Origin: an uncultured Acetatifactor sp.
Lineage (GTDB): Bacteria; Bacillota; Clostridia; Lachnospirales; Lachnospiraceae
Reading direction: 5' to 3'
Assembly (NCBI GenBank): GCA_910585805.1
Contig: CAJUFB010000035.1
Span: 1 to 36,290 of the forward strand
DNA: 36,290 bases
This document shows positions 15,616-23,401 of the stretch, piece after piece (the first letter of the stretch is position 1; each line of letters begins with the position of its first letter). Made by a program: the position numbers and the translations under genes. Under the pieces are notes generated by a model. That model was not told the origin of the DNA. It was given only the letters and a program-made list of their open reading frames with translations, and ran no database searches.

Positions 15616-15870
15616 ATGGATGAAGTGAAGATGATGATCTCATGTGTGGTAGTAAAGGATAACAGAAAAATCGTAAGAGTATCTTTCCTGCGCGGTACGG
15701 ATTATGCGGACGGTGTCCTTCCCGACGGCGTAATAGAAAAGTCCGGCGGCTTCACAGCTGCCGAAGTGCAGAAGCTGGAAAACTATCTGCGATCCAACCG
15801 CCAGGAGATCCTGAGACAGGCAAAGGAGATCAATCCTCTGAGAAACTGGCTGGGGGAATGGAGGAAATGA
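15616..15870 (+). CDS. Small conserved-looking protein of unknown function (84 residues)
   Basis: The protein begins MDEVKMMISCVVV and appears folded: an N-terminal beta hairpin (ISCVVVKDNRKIVRVSFLRG), a loop rich in Asp/Gly, then amphipathic helices (AAEVQKLENYLRSN, EILRQAKEI) ending in NWLGEWRK. No signal peptide or membrane segment. The ATG at 15616 follows AAAGGGG at 15602-15608; an in-frame ATG at 15598 lacks a ribosome site. It stands alone, between remnant DNA and the promoter of the aldolase gene. I do not recognise the family and assign no function. Confidence 0.7.
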   Translation: MDEVKMMISCVVVKDNRKIVRVSFLRGTDYADGVLPDGVIEKSGGFTAAEVQKLENYLRSNRQEILRQAKEINPLRNWLGEWRK

Positions 15871-15923
15871 TAAGTGATTTCCAAAGGAAAAAATCAAGAA
15901 AGAGAATTTCCGGGGAAAAAAGC

Positions 15924-15952
15924 TTGACTTTTGCACTTTAAACCACTAAAAT
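15924..15952 (+). promoter_or_regulatory. Strong sigma-A promoter of the aldolase gene
   Basis: TTGACT (15924-15929) and TAAAAT (15947-15952) are separated by exactly 17 bp. The start site would be near 15959, giving a leader of about 90 nt. Confidence 0.85.
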
Positions 15953-15973
15953 CATATGCGGGAGCATTTTTGT

Positions 15974-15996
15974 CCTGCCTGTTTTCGGCAGGCAGG
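15974..15996 (+). promoter_or_regulatory. Leader hairpin before the aldolase gene
   Basis: CCTGCCTG (15974-15981) and CAGGCAGG (15989-15996) form a perfect 8-bp stem about 15 nt after the predicted transcription start. No T tract follows, so it is more likely an mRNA-stabilising or regulatory 5' hairpin than a terminator. Confidence 0.5.
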
Positions 15997-16047
15997 ATTC
16001 CGGACTTACAGTTAGTAAAACAGAATTGATAAGAGGAGAGAATTATC

Positions 16048-17019
16048 ATGAAGGAGATATCAAATTTAATAGCCTATCGCCCGGATGTAAAGGTGGTGGA
16101 TGCCACTATGCGCGACGGCGGACTGGTAAACGGTTTCTATTTTACGGACGAATTCGTAAAGGCGCTGTACCTGGCAAACCTTCGCGCAGGTGTGGATTAT
16201 ATGGAGTTTGGCTACAAGGCATCAAAGGAAATGTTTGACGAGAGTAAATTCGGTAAGTGGAAATTCTGCAGGGACGAGCATATCCGGGAGATTGTAGGAG
16301 AAAATGCCACGGATCTGAAGATTGCCGTAATGGCGGATGTGGGAAGATGCGAGAAGACAGACATACTGGACAGGGCTGACAGCCCCATTGACCTGATCCG
16401 TGTGGCTACTTATGTGAATACCATTCCGGGTGCCGTTGCCATGATTGAGGATGCCGCAAAGAAGGGGTATGAGGTCAGCTGCAACATTATGGCGATCTCT
16501 CATGTACGGGAGGGTGAGCTCAAGGCTGCACTGGATATCCTGGCCCAGACGCCGACGGATGTGCTCTATATCGTGGACAGCTACGGTGCCATGTACCCGG
16601 AGGAGATTGCGCGTTTTGTGGATATGTATCTGGAAGTGGCGGCAAAGTACGGCAAGAAGGTGGGAATACATGCCCATAATAATCAGCAGCTTGCCTTTGC
16701 CAATACCATTGAAGCCGTGGGCGACGGAGCGGACTGGCTGGATGCAACTTATGCTTCCATGGGACGCGGGGCTGGCAACTGTGCCATGGAGCTGCTGCTG
16801 GGCTTCCTGCGCAATCCCAAGTATAATGTATATCCTGCGATCCAGTTTGTAGACGATCATATGAACAAACTGAAAGCCGAGGGCGTGGTGTGGGGGTATG
16901 ACCTGCAGTATCTTATGACCGGGCTTCTGAATCAGCATCCCAGAGCCGCGATTCAGTTCACAAAAGAAAAACGAACCGATTATACGGAATTTTACAGGGA
17001 GATGGTTGCCCAGGATTAA
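16048..17019 (+). CDS. DRE-TIM metallolyase (HMG-CoA lyase-like aldolase)
   Basis: TIM-barrel aldolase-like enzyme of 323 residues. The signature D18-x-x-x-R22-D23-G-G (DATMRDGG) and the metal ligands H208 and H210 in GIHAHNNQQ place it in the HMGL/DRE-TIM family with 4-hydroxy-2-oxovalerate aldolase and homocitrate synthase. Such enzymes use a divalent metal to form or break carbon-carbon bonds next to a keto group. I cannot name its substrate: it lacks a partner acylating dehydrogenase, so the usual meta-cleavage role is unlikely. AGAGGAGAG precedes the ATG. It has its own strong promoter (15924-15952) and leader hairpin and appears monocistronic. Confidence 0.85.
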   Translation: MKEISNLIAYRPDVKVVDATMRDGGLVNGFYFTDEFVKALYLANLRAGVDYMEFGYKASKEMFDESKFGKWKFCRDEHIREIVGENATDLKIAVMADVGRCEKTDILDRADSPIDLIRVATYVNTIPGAVAMIEDAAKKGYEVSCNIMAISHVREGELKAALDILAQTPTDVLYIVDSYGAMYPEEIARFVDMYLEVAAKYGKKVGIHAHNNQQLAFANTIEAVGDGADWLDATYASMGRGAGNCAMELLLGFLRNPKYNVYPAIQFVDDHMNKLKAEGVVWGYDLQYLMTGLLNQHPRAAIQFTKEKRTDYTEFYREMVAQD

Positions 17020-17150
17020 GTATTCTTCTGTCTTTTCCTCTTTAAGATCAGCCTCCGTGAAGGTAAAGGACTCAGTCACAGTATGGCGTCCTGTCGAGGC
17101 GGAAGCTTCGGCGTATGTTACCTGGTGTGCAGGATACGCTGTCTGGCTTC

Positions 17151-17267
17151 TCAACGGTTATACTCGTCATGATACAGGAAATATTCATAATCCTCTGCCC
17201 CGATACCAGGCCTGTCCGGAATACAATCCCGCAGAAGGTTCTCCTGTTTTAAGAATGAGATAACCAC
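17151..17267 (-). other. 38-codon minus-strand ORF, possible gene 3' remnant
   Basis: On the minus strand a frame runs from a GTG at 17267 to a stop at 17151 and contains IPDRPGIGAEDYEYFLYHD. The composition looks protein-like, but there is no ribosome site and a stop lies just upstream. It may be the 3' end of a lost gene. The rest of 17020-17279 holds nothing I can support. Confidence 0.2.
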
Positions 17268-17279
17268 AGAAAATGCTTA

Positions 17280-17308
17280 TTGCATTTCCACTGGATTTCA
17301 TTTAAACT
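17280..17308 (+). promoter_or_regulatory. Promoter of the ArsR-family regulator
   Basis: TTGCAT (17280-17285) and TAAACT (17303-17308) are spaced by exactly 17 bp, about 75 bp before the start codon. Confidence 0.65.
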
Positions 17309-17326
17309 ATCCATAGAGTTTTCATA

Positions 17327-17340
17327 TTGGCTGATGCCAA
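17327..17340. promoter_or_regulatory. Candidate operator of the ArsR-family regulator
   Basis: TTGGC (17327-17331) and GCCAA (17336-17340) form a perfect inverted repeat with a TGAT centre, 18 bp after the -10 box. Its location in the initially transcribed region suits an autorepressor site, though it is shorter than typical 12-2-12 SmtB/CzrA operators. Confidence 0.4.
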
Positions 17341-17385
17341 CAGATGCTCACGTCAAATTTTTGAAGAAGAGAGAAGGCTGACACA

Positions 17386-17730
17386 ATGGAAGAAAACGCA
17401 TACATCCATGTAAATGAGGAAACATTAAAACGCATAGACGAAAAAATGCCCCCCGAGGAAGAACTGCAGGATCTGGCGGAATTTTTCAAGGTATTCGGGG
17501 ATGGGACACGTCTGAAGATTCTGTATGTGCTGCTGAGCAGCGAGATGTGCGTGTACGACATTGCGGCAGTTTTGGGAATGTCCCAGTCGGCGATCTCCCA
17601 CCAGCTGCGGGTGTTAAAGCAGATGGATCTGGTGAAAAACCGCCGGGAGGGCAGGACAATATTCTATTCTCTGGCTGACTCCCATATCGTGACGATTCTC
17701 AGCCAGGGGCTTGACCATATTGAAGAGTAA
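17386..17730 (+). CDS. ArsR/SmtB-family metal-sensing repressor with alpha-5 site
   Basis: Winged-helix repressor of 114 residues. The DNA-reading helix lies in MSQSAISHQLRVLKQMDLV. The last helix, DSHIVTILSQGLDHIEE, reproduces the alpha-5 Zn/Co site of SmtB and CzrA exactly in spacing: D98, H100, H111 and E114. The alpha-3 motif keeps one cysteine (EMCVYD), not the two of ArsR/CadC. It therefore most likely senses Zn(II) or Co(II) and leaves DNA when metal binds. An inverted repeat at 17327-17340 may be its operator. No metal ATPase, cation diffusion facilitator or metallothionein gene is adjacent, which is unusual for this family, so its targets must be elsewhere unless it only controls itself. 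Confidence 0.88.
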   Translation: MEENAYIHVNEETLKRIDEKMPPEEELQDLAEFFKVFGDGTRLKILYVLLSSEMCVYDIAAVLGMSQSAISHQLRVLKQMDLVKNRREGRTIFYSLADSHIVTILSQGLDHIEE

Positions 17731-17731
17731 G

Positions 17732-17773
17732 CTCAGGGATTGCCTGCACTTACTCAGGAATTGCCTGTATTTC
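17732..17773. repeat. 21-bp tandem repeat in a convergent intergenic gap
   Basis: Two 21-bp units at 17732-17752 and 17753-17773 share the core CTCAGGxATTGCCTG and differ at four positions. Each contains a small CAGG/CCTG dyad. They fill the gap between the metal sensor and the convergent beta-propeller gene. There is no T-rich terminator. Confidence 0.75.
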
Positions 17774-17774
17774 C

Positions 17775-18788
17775 TTACTTCGCCGCCTCCTCCGCAGCGG
17801 TGAACAGTTCATAATGATCGCTTCCCAGTTGGGAATGATACAGGGACACATCATTGCCGAATTCCTGAAAATATACATACTGGGAAGTCATGTTGATGCG
17901 GGTGTAATTGCCCTCTGCAATGACTTTCACACTGCTTCCGTCGGTACGCATGCACTTCAGCTGCGGCTGGTCTCCGTTTTTCTGGTAATAGATAAAGCCT
18001 CCGCCTACATTGAAGCAGTCGACTCTGTCGTCTGTGAGTACCTCGATTACATCCTGTGATCTGGAATAGCGGCACAGCCTGTAATCATTGGCTACATCCA
18101 GATAATAGACATAGTCCCCTTCCAGCGCGGGATACCATATATTTCCTTTCCACACCTCGGACTGTACATCGGTGGCGGTGTCCAGGGCATAGAGATAATG
18201 GTCGCCCTGAGTGCCGTTGTAATAGATCACTCCGTTCTCCGCGCATGCCGGGTTGATGACATAGTCAGCCAGATCTACCCGGTCGGAACCGTCTATCTTC
18301 ATTTTGTAAAAGGAAGGCCCGGCATTTCCCGAGGTCAGCAGGTAGAGAGAATTGTCCACCAGCTGCCCGGTAACGATGACATCAGTGGTCAGAGCCTCGG
18401 AGTTGCTTCCGTCCAGCCTGCTGCGAAGGAAGGATTTCATTCCGAATGCATGTCCGAAACCGGTGGTGACGGTGGAGGCTCCGGTATGGAAATAATAGAG
18501 ATAGTTTCCTCCTGCCAGAATATTGCGGACTTCCAACGTGTTCAGCCTGTGGAGACTGCCTTCATTCGCGTCCATGGAGAACAGGCCGCCTCCGGCGAAG
18601 GTGTTGTAAAAGTAAACAGTGCCGTCATATTCACAGAACAGACCGTCATTGTTCAGGTTGCCGGCTGTGTTGCCCACGGTACCGGCGGGATTCGTGGCAA
18701 GTCGCTGGGAAAATGTCACAAGGATTACCACAATGATCAGAAGAAGGGCAATAATTACGGTTAGTGTAGTTTTAGCTGCTTTTTTCAT
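17775..18788 (-). CDS. Membrane-anchored DUF5050-like beta-propeller protein
   Basis: 337 residues with an N-terminal signal anchor (VIIALLLIIVVILVTFS, about 11-27) and a long external region. That region is built of repeating beta-blades with motifs such as GDYVYYLD, GGGFIYYQK and YLYALD plus RxDGS turns, the pattern of DUF5050/YWTD-like propellers. Such proteins are common on the surface of Lachnospiraceae; their ligands are unknown. ACAGG lies before the ATG on the minus strand. It has its own sigma-A promoter (18830-18858) that overlaps the divergent pheA promoter. It converges on the metal-sensor gene. Role unknown beyond a probable envelope function. Confidence 0.8.
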   Translation of the reverse strand: MKKAAKTTLTVIIALLLIIVVILVTFSQRLATNPAGTVGNTAGNLNNDGLFCEYDGTVYFYNTFAGGGLFSMDANEGSLHRLNTLEVRNILAGGNYLYYFHTGASTVTTGFGHAFGMKSFLRSRLDGSNSEALTTDVIVTGQLVDNSLYLLTSGNAGPSFYKMKIDGSDRVDLADYVINPACAENGVIYYNGTQGDHYLYALDTATDVQSEVWKGNIWYPALEGDYVYYLDVANDYRLCRYSRSQDVIEVLTDDRVDCFNVGGGFIYYQKNGDQPQLKCMRTDGSSVKVIAEGNYTRINMTSQYVYFQEFGNDVSLYHSQLGSDHYELFTAAEEAAK

Positions 18789-18829
18789 AAAATACCTGTC
18801 CTATCCATATTTTTCTGTTTCATGTTTCT

Positions 18830-18858
18830 ATTTTACACCCCTTTTTACTTGCTATCAA
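18830..18858 (-). promoter_or_regulatory. Promoter of the beta-propeller gene
   Basis: On the minus strand TTGATA (18858-18853) and TAAAAT (18835-18830) are 17 bp apart, with a TG just before the -10. Its -35 box lies inside the divergent pheA promoter. Confidence 0.75.
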
Positions 18859-18875
18859 GGTTGTTTTGGTATAAT
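18849..18875 (+). promoter_or_regulatory. Promoter of pheA (extended -10)
   Basis: A perfect TATAAT (18870-18875) is preceded by TGG, an extended -10. TTGCTA at 18849-18854 is only 15 bp upstream, so recognition probably depends on the extended element. It overlaps the divergent minus-strand promoter. Confidence 0.65.
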
Positions 18876-18941
18876 ATAGAAAAAAAGACATTTTCATAGA
18901 AAAAAAGATATGTTTTATGGAAGATAAAGGAGCTGTTGAAT

Positions 18942-20066
18942 ATGGATTTACTGGAGTTGCGGGAGCAGATTGACAGGATTGACGGGCAGATCGTGGAATT
19001 GTATGAGCGGCGGATGGATATCAGCAGGCAGGTGGCTGAATATAAGATTTCCACCGGGAAAAAGGTACTGGACAGACAGCGGGAGGCAGAGAAGCTGGCA
19101 AAGGTCAGGTCGTTGGCGCACAATGAATTCAACTGCTGCGGCGTGGTGGAGCTGTTTGAACAGATCCTTTCCATGAGCCGTAAGCTTCAGTACCAGCTTC
19201 TGACGGAAAGCGGAAGCCAGGGGAAGCTGCCGTTTATCGGGGTGGACGAACTGGAGACGGACAGGGCCAGAGTGGTATTTCAGGGGGCGGAGGGCGCTTA
19301 TTCCCAGGCTGCCATGATGCAGTATTTCGGGAATCTGGTGAACAGCTTTCATGTGGATACTTTCCGGGATGCCATGAATGCCATAGAGGAGGGCAGCGCG
19401 GACTTTGCGGTGCTTCCCATTGAGAATTCCACTGCAGGTATTGTAAATGAGATCTACGATCTGCTGCAGGAATATGAGAATTATATCGTGGGGGAGCAGA
19501 TCATCAGGATCGAACACTGCCTTCTGGGCGTGCCCGGCGCAGGCATTGAGGATGTCAGAACGGTTTATTCCCATCCTCAGTCTCTGATGCAGAGCGCAAA
19601 GTATCTGGAGCAGCACGACTGGAAGCAGATCAGCATGCAGAACAATGCTTTTGCCGCCAGAAAAGTGGCGGAGGACGGGGACAGGAGCCAGGCGGCCATA
19701 GCGGGAGAGCATGCGGCGGAAATCTACGGTTTGGAAGTGCTTCAGCGGCAGGTTAACCATTCCGGCACCAATTCCACCAGGTTTATCATCGTCACAAATC
19801 AGAAGATATTCAGAAAAGACGCGAAAAAGGTCAGTATCTGTTTTGAGGTGCCCCATGAGAGCGGTTCTCTGTATCACATGCTGTCTCATTTTATCTATAA
19901 TCATCTGAATATGACAAAGATAGAGAGTCGTCCCATTGAGGACAGGAACTGGGAATACCGGTTTTTCATTGATTTTGAAGGCAATCTGGCGGACAGCGCT
20001 GTGAAAAACGCCCTGCGGGGACTGCGGGAAGAGGCGCGGAACATGAAGATACTGGGGAACTACTGA
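18942..20066 (+). CDS. pheA: Bifunctional chorismate mutase/prephenate dehydratase
   Basis: 374 residues in three domains. An AroQ-type chorismate mutase (about 1-90, LRxQIDxID start with conserved R and K) converts chorismate to prephenate. A prephenate dehydratase (about 108-285) makes phenylpyruvate and carries the catalytic TRF motif at T279-R280-F281. A C-terminal ACT domain (about 293-374) has the phenylalanine-binding ESRP motif near 321, so feedback inhibition by Phe is likely. The ATG at 18942 is chosen after AAAGGAG at 18926-18932; a TTG at 18936 is possible. It stands apart from other aromatic genes and has its own promoter. Confidence 0.95.
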   Translation: MDLLELREQIDRIDGQIVELYERRMDISRQVAEYKISTGKKVLDRQREAEKLAKVRSLAHNEFNCCGVVELFEQILSMSRKLQYQLLTESGSQGKLPFIGVDELETDRARVVFQGAEGAYSQAAMMQYFGNLVNSFHVDTFRDAMNAIEEGSADFAVLPIENSTAGIVNEIYDLLQEYENYIVGEQIIRIEHCLLGVPGAGIEDVRTVYSHPQSLMQSAKYLEQHDWKQISMQNNAFAARKVAEDGDRSQAAIAGEHAAEIYGLEVLQRQVNHSGTNSTRFIIVTNQKIFRKDAKKVSICFEVPHESGSLYHMLSHFIYNHLNMTKIESRPIEDRNWEYRFFIDFEGNLADSAVKNALRGLREEARNMKILGNY

Positions 20067-20190
20067 GCGCGCGGGCGGAGAAGTGGTATCATTTTTCCGA
20101 TTCATTCCTGACCTGGACAGGCCGGAACCAAAATTCTGCCATTTTGCGCATTAAGTGCCTGAGGCATAGAAAGAGGTATATGATAGAACG

Positions 20191-21636
20191 ATGAGAGATT
20201 ATGAGCTTATAATATACAGGACATTCCCTGACGGCAGGGACAGGCTGCTGCACGGGATGGCGGGTCTGATCAGCGAATATGAGGAAGGCGCCATGGAGCG
20301 GCAGACGGCCGGAACAGACGGAATACGGGAAGCAAAAGAACGGTTATACGAGTGCATTCACGGTCTGCTGGAACTGGCGGGGACATACGGGTTCCACGGC
20401 AATCTGTGGCATTGTTATCTGACGCATCTGCTGGTGAGCCACGAGAACAGCTACAGCCGCGGCTGCGAGATGCGGGGCGGGATGGAGGGAACCGTCAATG
20501 AGGCAGTGCTGCATGACCTTGCCATATTCGGGGAGTTTTTCGGCTATGATTTCGGACCTCTGTGTGAAAGACTGGGAGTGACGGCATTTGGTATGGTTCA
20601 GTGTTATGAGAGCAGCCTGCTGGAGAGCCGGGTCTATAATATCAGGATATGCGAGCGGATATGTGAGCTGGCGGAAAAGCTGGGCAAGGCAGGAACGCCG
20701 GAGGAGATGAAGGCTATATTGACCTGTTTCTACGGTCAGTACGGGGTAGGGAAGTTCGGACTTCACAAATCTTTCCGCATTGTAAGGAAGCCGCAGGCTG
20801 TTTCTGCGCAATTCCCAGGCGGAGAGCGGGCCGGGGCGGGAGGGCTTCCGGCAGGCCCTGGACAGGAGATGCAGGCGGGAGTGGAGCCGATTCTGAATAT
20901 TACGCATGTCAGCCTGGATGACCTGGTGGGCTATGAACTGCAGAAGCAGAAGCTCAGGGACAATACGGATGCTTTTGTGGCGGGCAGAAAGGCCAACAAC
21001 TGCCTGCTTTTCGGGGACGCGGGTACGGGGAAATCCACCTGCGTCAAGGCGATCGCCAACGAATACTATGAGAAGGGGCTGCGTGTCATTGAGGTATATA
21101 AGCATCAGTTCCAGGATCTGCATGATATCATTTCCCAGATTAAGGGGCGCAATTATCGATTTATCATCTTCATGGACGATCTGAGCTTTGAGGATTTTGA
21201 GATAGAGTATAAATATCTGAAGGCGGTCATTGAGGGAGGCCTGGAGAAAAAGCCGGAAAATGTGCTGATCTATGCCACATCCAACCGCCGCCACCTGATC
21301 AGGGAGAATTACGGCGACAAGACGGAGGACGGATACGGCCCGGAAGTGCGGCAGGACATGCATACAAGCGACACAGTGCAGGAGAAGCTTTCCCTGGCGT
21401 ACCGTTTCGGGGTGACCATTTACTTCGGCACGCCGGATAAAAGGCAGTTCCAGGGCATTGTGAAAGCGTTGGCAGAGCGGTATGGGGTAACGGTGCCGGA
21501 GGAGGAGCTGCTGCTGGAAGCCAATCAGTGGGAATTGTCCCACGGAGGCTTATCCGGCAGGACTGCCCAGCAGTTTATCGATCATATACTGGGCAGGAGG
21601 CAGCATGCCCGGGAGACACAGCGGGGAGCTTTTTGA
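20191..21636 (+). CDS. AAA ATPase of the DUF815 type
   Basis: 481 residues. The C-terminal part (about 235-475) is a P-loop ATPase: Walker A GDAGTGKS at 275-282, Walker B FIIFMDD with D329-D330, sensor-1 region VLIYATSNRRHLI, and an arginine-rich lid. This matches the DUF815 group of AAA proteins, widespread in bacteria and without a settled function. The N-terminal 230 residues are helical and specific to this protein, with a variable Gly/Ala-rich linker near 209-230. The ATG at 20191 has a distant AAAGAGG. Its 3' end contains the ribosome site and start of a 66-residue gene, followed by ppx and ppk, so it may serve polyphosphate metabolism; that link is inference from position. Confidence 0.88.
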   Translation: MRDYELIIYRTFPDGRDRLLHGMAGLISEYEEGAMERQTAGTDGIREAKERLYECIHGLLELAGTYGFHGNLWHCYLTHLLVSHENSYSRGCEMRGGMEGTVNEAVLHDLAIFGEFFGYDFGPLCERLGVTAFGMVQCYESSLLESRVYNIRICERICELAEKLGKAGTPEEMKAILTCFYGQYGVGKFGLHKSFRIVRKPQAVSAQFPGGERAGAGGLPAGPGQEMQAGVEPILNITHVSLDDLVGYELQKQKLRDNTDAFVAGRKANNCLLFGDAGTGKSTCVKAIANEYYEKGLRVIEVYKHQFQDLHDIISQIKGRNYRFIIFMDDLSFEDFEIEYKYLKAVIEGGLEKKPENVLIYATSNRRHLIRENYGDKTEDGYGPEVRQDMHTSDTVQEKLSLAYRFGVTIYFGTPDKRQFQGIVKALAERYGVTVPEEELLLEANQWELSHGGLSGRTAQQFIDHILGRRQHARETQRGAF

Positions 21637-21805
21637 ACCTGGATACTTTGCCCATATCGCGGAGTATATGTTTTCGGACGATCAGGAAGGACACAGTACA
21701 TTTCATCTGACAAATGTTTTAGATCGTGAGTATATAGCAAAAGGGCAGAGGAATGCGCTGATGAATATATTACAGGTTTGTAGTAAAATCAGGACAGAAG
21801 AATAG
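21605..21805 (+). CDS. 66-residue protein overlapping the AAA ATPase gene
   Basis: A small protein beginning MPGRHSGELFEPGYF, read in another frame and overlapping the last 32 bp of the AAA gene. A full AGGAGG at 21595-21600 stands 4 nt before its ATG, so it is very likely translated and coupled to the ATPase. It has no signal or membrane segment and is predicted helical (HIAEYMFSDD, REYIAKGQRNALMNILQV). It ends 34 bp before ppx. I do not recognise the family. The tight coupling suggests a partner or adaptor of the ATPase, which is inference only. Confidence 0.75.
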   Translation: MPGRHSGELFEPGYFAHIAEYMFSDDQEGHSTFHLTNVLDREYIAKGQRNALMNILQVCSKIRTEE

Positions 21806-21839
21806 CAGGATACAGAACTGAAAAAGGGGGTTAAAGGGA

Positions 21840-23384
21840 ATGAATGTGAGGACTTTCGCGGCCATAGACGTGGGAAGTTATGAGCTGACCATGAAGATAT
21901 TCGAATTTTCCGGCAGGGATACCATGAAGGAGATCGACTGTGTCAGCAAGCGTCTGGATCTTGGCTCTGATACCTATGCCATGGGGAAGATCAGCAATGA
22001 AAAAATGGATGAGCTGTGCCGGACGCTGAAGGATTTTTCCGATATTATGAAGACTTACAGGGTGAGGGACTATAAAGCCTACGGGACCAGCGCCATCCGG
22101 GAGACGGAGAATACCACCATCGTCCAGGATCAGATCGCACAGCGTACCGGGATCAGGGTGGAGGTTCTGGGGAATGCGGAACAGCGGTTCCTTGACTATA
22201 AGTCGGCGGCTTCCAAGGGCGACAGTTTCCGGAAGATCATCGAGGAGAAGACGGCCATCCTTGACATTGGCGGCGGGAGCATACAGCTGTCGCTGTTCGA
22301 TAAGGATACCCTTGTGTCCACCCAGAACCTGCGCCTGGGTGTGCTGCGCCTTCAGGAATATCTGAACCGTTTTGCCGTGAAAAGTTCCCGGACGGAGGAA
22401 CTGATCAATGAGATGGCCATGGCCAGACTGGATACTTACAAAAAGCTCTATCTGAAGGATAAGGAGATACGGAACCTGATCGTCATTGACGATTATCTCT
22501 CGCCCTGGGCGGTGCGTAAGCGGGAGGCGGGCAAGGGGAAGGAATTCCTGGAGACAGCGGATTTTGAGAGGCTGTTCGAAGTGCTTCACAGCAAGAATCC
22601 GGTTCAGATCGCCCGTGCCATGGAGATTTCCGAGGAGCGGATCCCACTGGTGTTTATCAGCGCCGTGCTGATCAAATACATTGCGGAGCTGATAGGAATC
22701 CAGCGCATCTGGGTGCCGGGAGTAACGCTCTGCGACGGCATTGCCTACGAATATGCGGAGAAGATCAGGATGTTTGGGGGCGAGCATGATTTTGAGGAAG
22801 ATATCATTGCCTGTGCCGTCAATATCAGCAAACGGTACATGGGGAACCGGAAGCGTTCTGACGTCCTGGAAAAGTTTACCACCATTATTTTCGACAGCAT
22901 GAGAAAGGTGCACGGACTGGGCAAAAGGGAGCGGCTCTATCTGCGGCTGGCGGTTATCCTCCATGAATGCGGAAAGTACATCAGCCTGGTGGATATCGGA
23001 GAGACTTCCTTCCAGATCGTCATGTCCACGGAGATCATCGGCATTTCCCGGCAGGAGAGGGAGATTGTGGCGAATATCGTCCGGTTTAACCACAGCAGGT
23101 TCGTCTATGACGGACAGCAGGAGGGCATGGGCAGCATGAACAGGGAGGCTTTCCTGGTGGTGGCGAAGCTGACGGCCATACTCAGGCTGGCGAACAGTCT
23201 GGACAGAAGTCATAAGCAGAAGTTCGGCGGGCTGAAGGCGGCGCTGAAGGAGAATCAATTGGTCCTGACGGTTGACACACAGGAAGACATTACGCTGGAA
23301 AAGGGCTTTTTTGAGGCGAACAGTGACTTTTTCAAGGAAGTGTTCAGCGTGGAACCCGTGCTGAAGCAGAAAAAAATATTTTAA
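21840..23384 (+). CDS. ppx: Exopolyphosphatase Ppx/GppA family
   Basis: 514 residues. The N-terminal half is an ASKHA-fold Ppx/GppA phosphatase: phosphate-1 loop AAIDVGSYE (D10), catalytic-region glutamate E114 in GNAEQRF, and phosphate-2 loop LDIGGGSIQL at 141-150. The C-terminal part (about 310-500) is an HD-like helical domain; its core motif reads LHECGKYI, with Glu where many homologues have Asp. The enzyme removes terminal phosphates from polyphosphate and may also hydrolyse pppGpp. It lies 17 bp before ppk, forming the classic synthesis/breakdown pair, and downstream of the AAA ATPase and its small partner. A GGGGG-rich ribosome site precedes the ATG. Confidence 0.92.
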   Translation: MNVRTFAAIDVGSYELTMKIFEFSGRDTMKEIDCVSKRLDLGSDTYAMGKISNEKMDELCRTLKDFSDIMKTYRVRDYKAYGTSAIRETENTTIVQDQIAQRTGIRVEVLGNAEQRFLDYKSAASKGDSFRKIIEEKTAILDIGGGSIQLSLFDKDTLVSTQNLRLGVLRLQEYLNRFAVKSSRTEELINEMAMARLDTYKKLYLKDKEIRNLIVIDDYLSPWAVRKREAGKGKEFLETADFERLFEVLHSKNPVQIARAMEISEERIPLVFISAVLIKYIAELIGIQRIWVPGVTLCDGIAYEYAEKIRMFGGEHDFEEDIIACAVNISKRYMGNRKRSDVLEKFTTIIFDSMRKVHGLGKRERLYLRLAVILHECGKYISLVDIGETSFQIVMSTEIIGISRQEREIVANIVRFNHSRFVYDGQQEGMGSMNREAFLVVAKLTAILRLANSLDRSHKQKFGGLKAALKENQLVLTVDTQEDITLEKGFFEANSDFFKEVFSVEPVLKQKKIF

Positions 23385-23401
23385 GGTGAGGTGAGGAGCC
23401 T

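Noticed and set aside
17006..17263. 85-codon plus-strand frame after the aldolase
   Set aside because: It starts within the aldolase gene without a ribosome site and has no protein-like features.
21831..23258. 475-codon minus-strand frame opposite ppx
   Set aside because: Antisense shadow of ppx without recognisable motifs.
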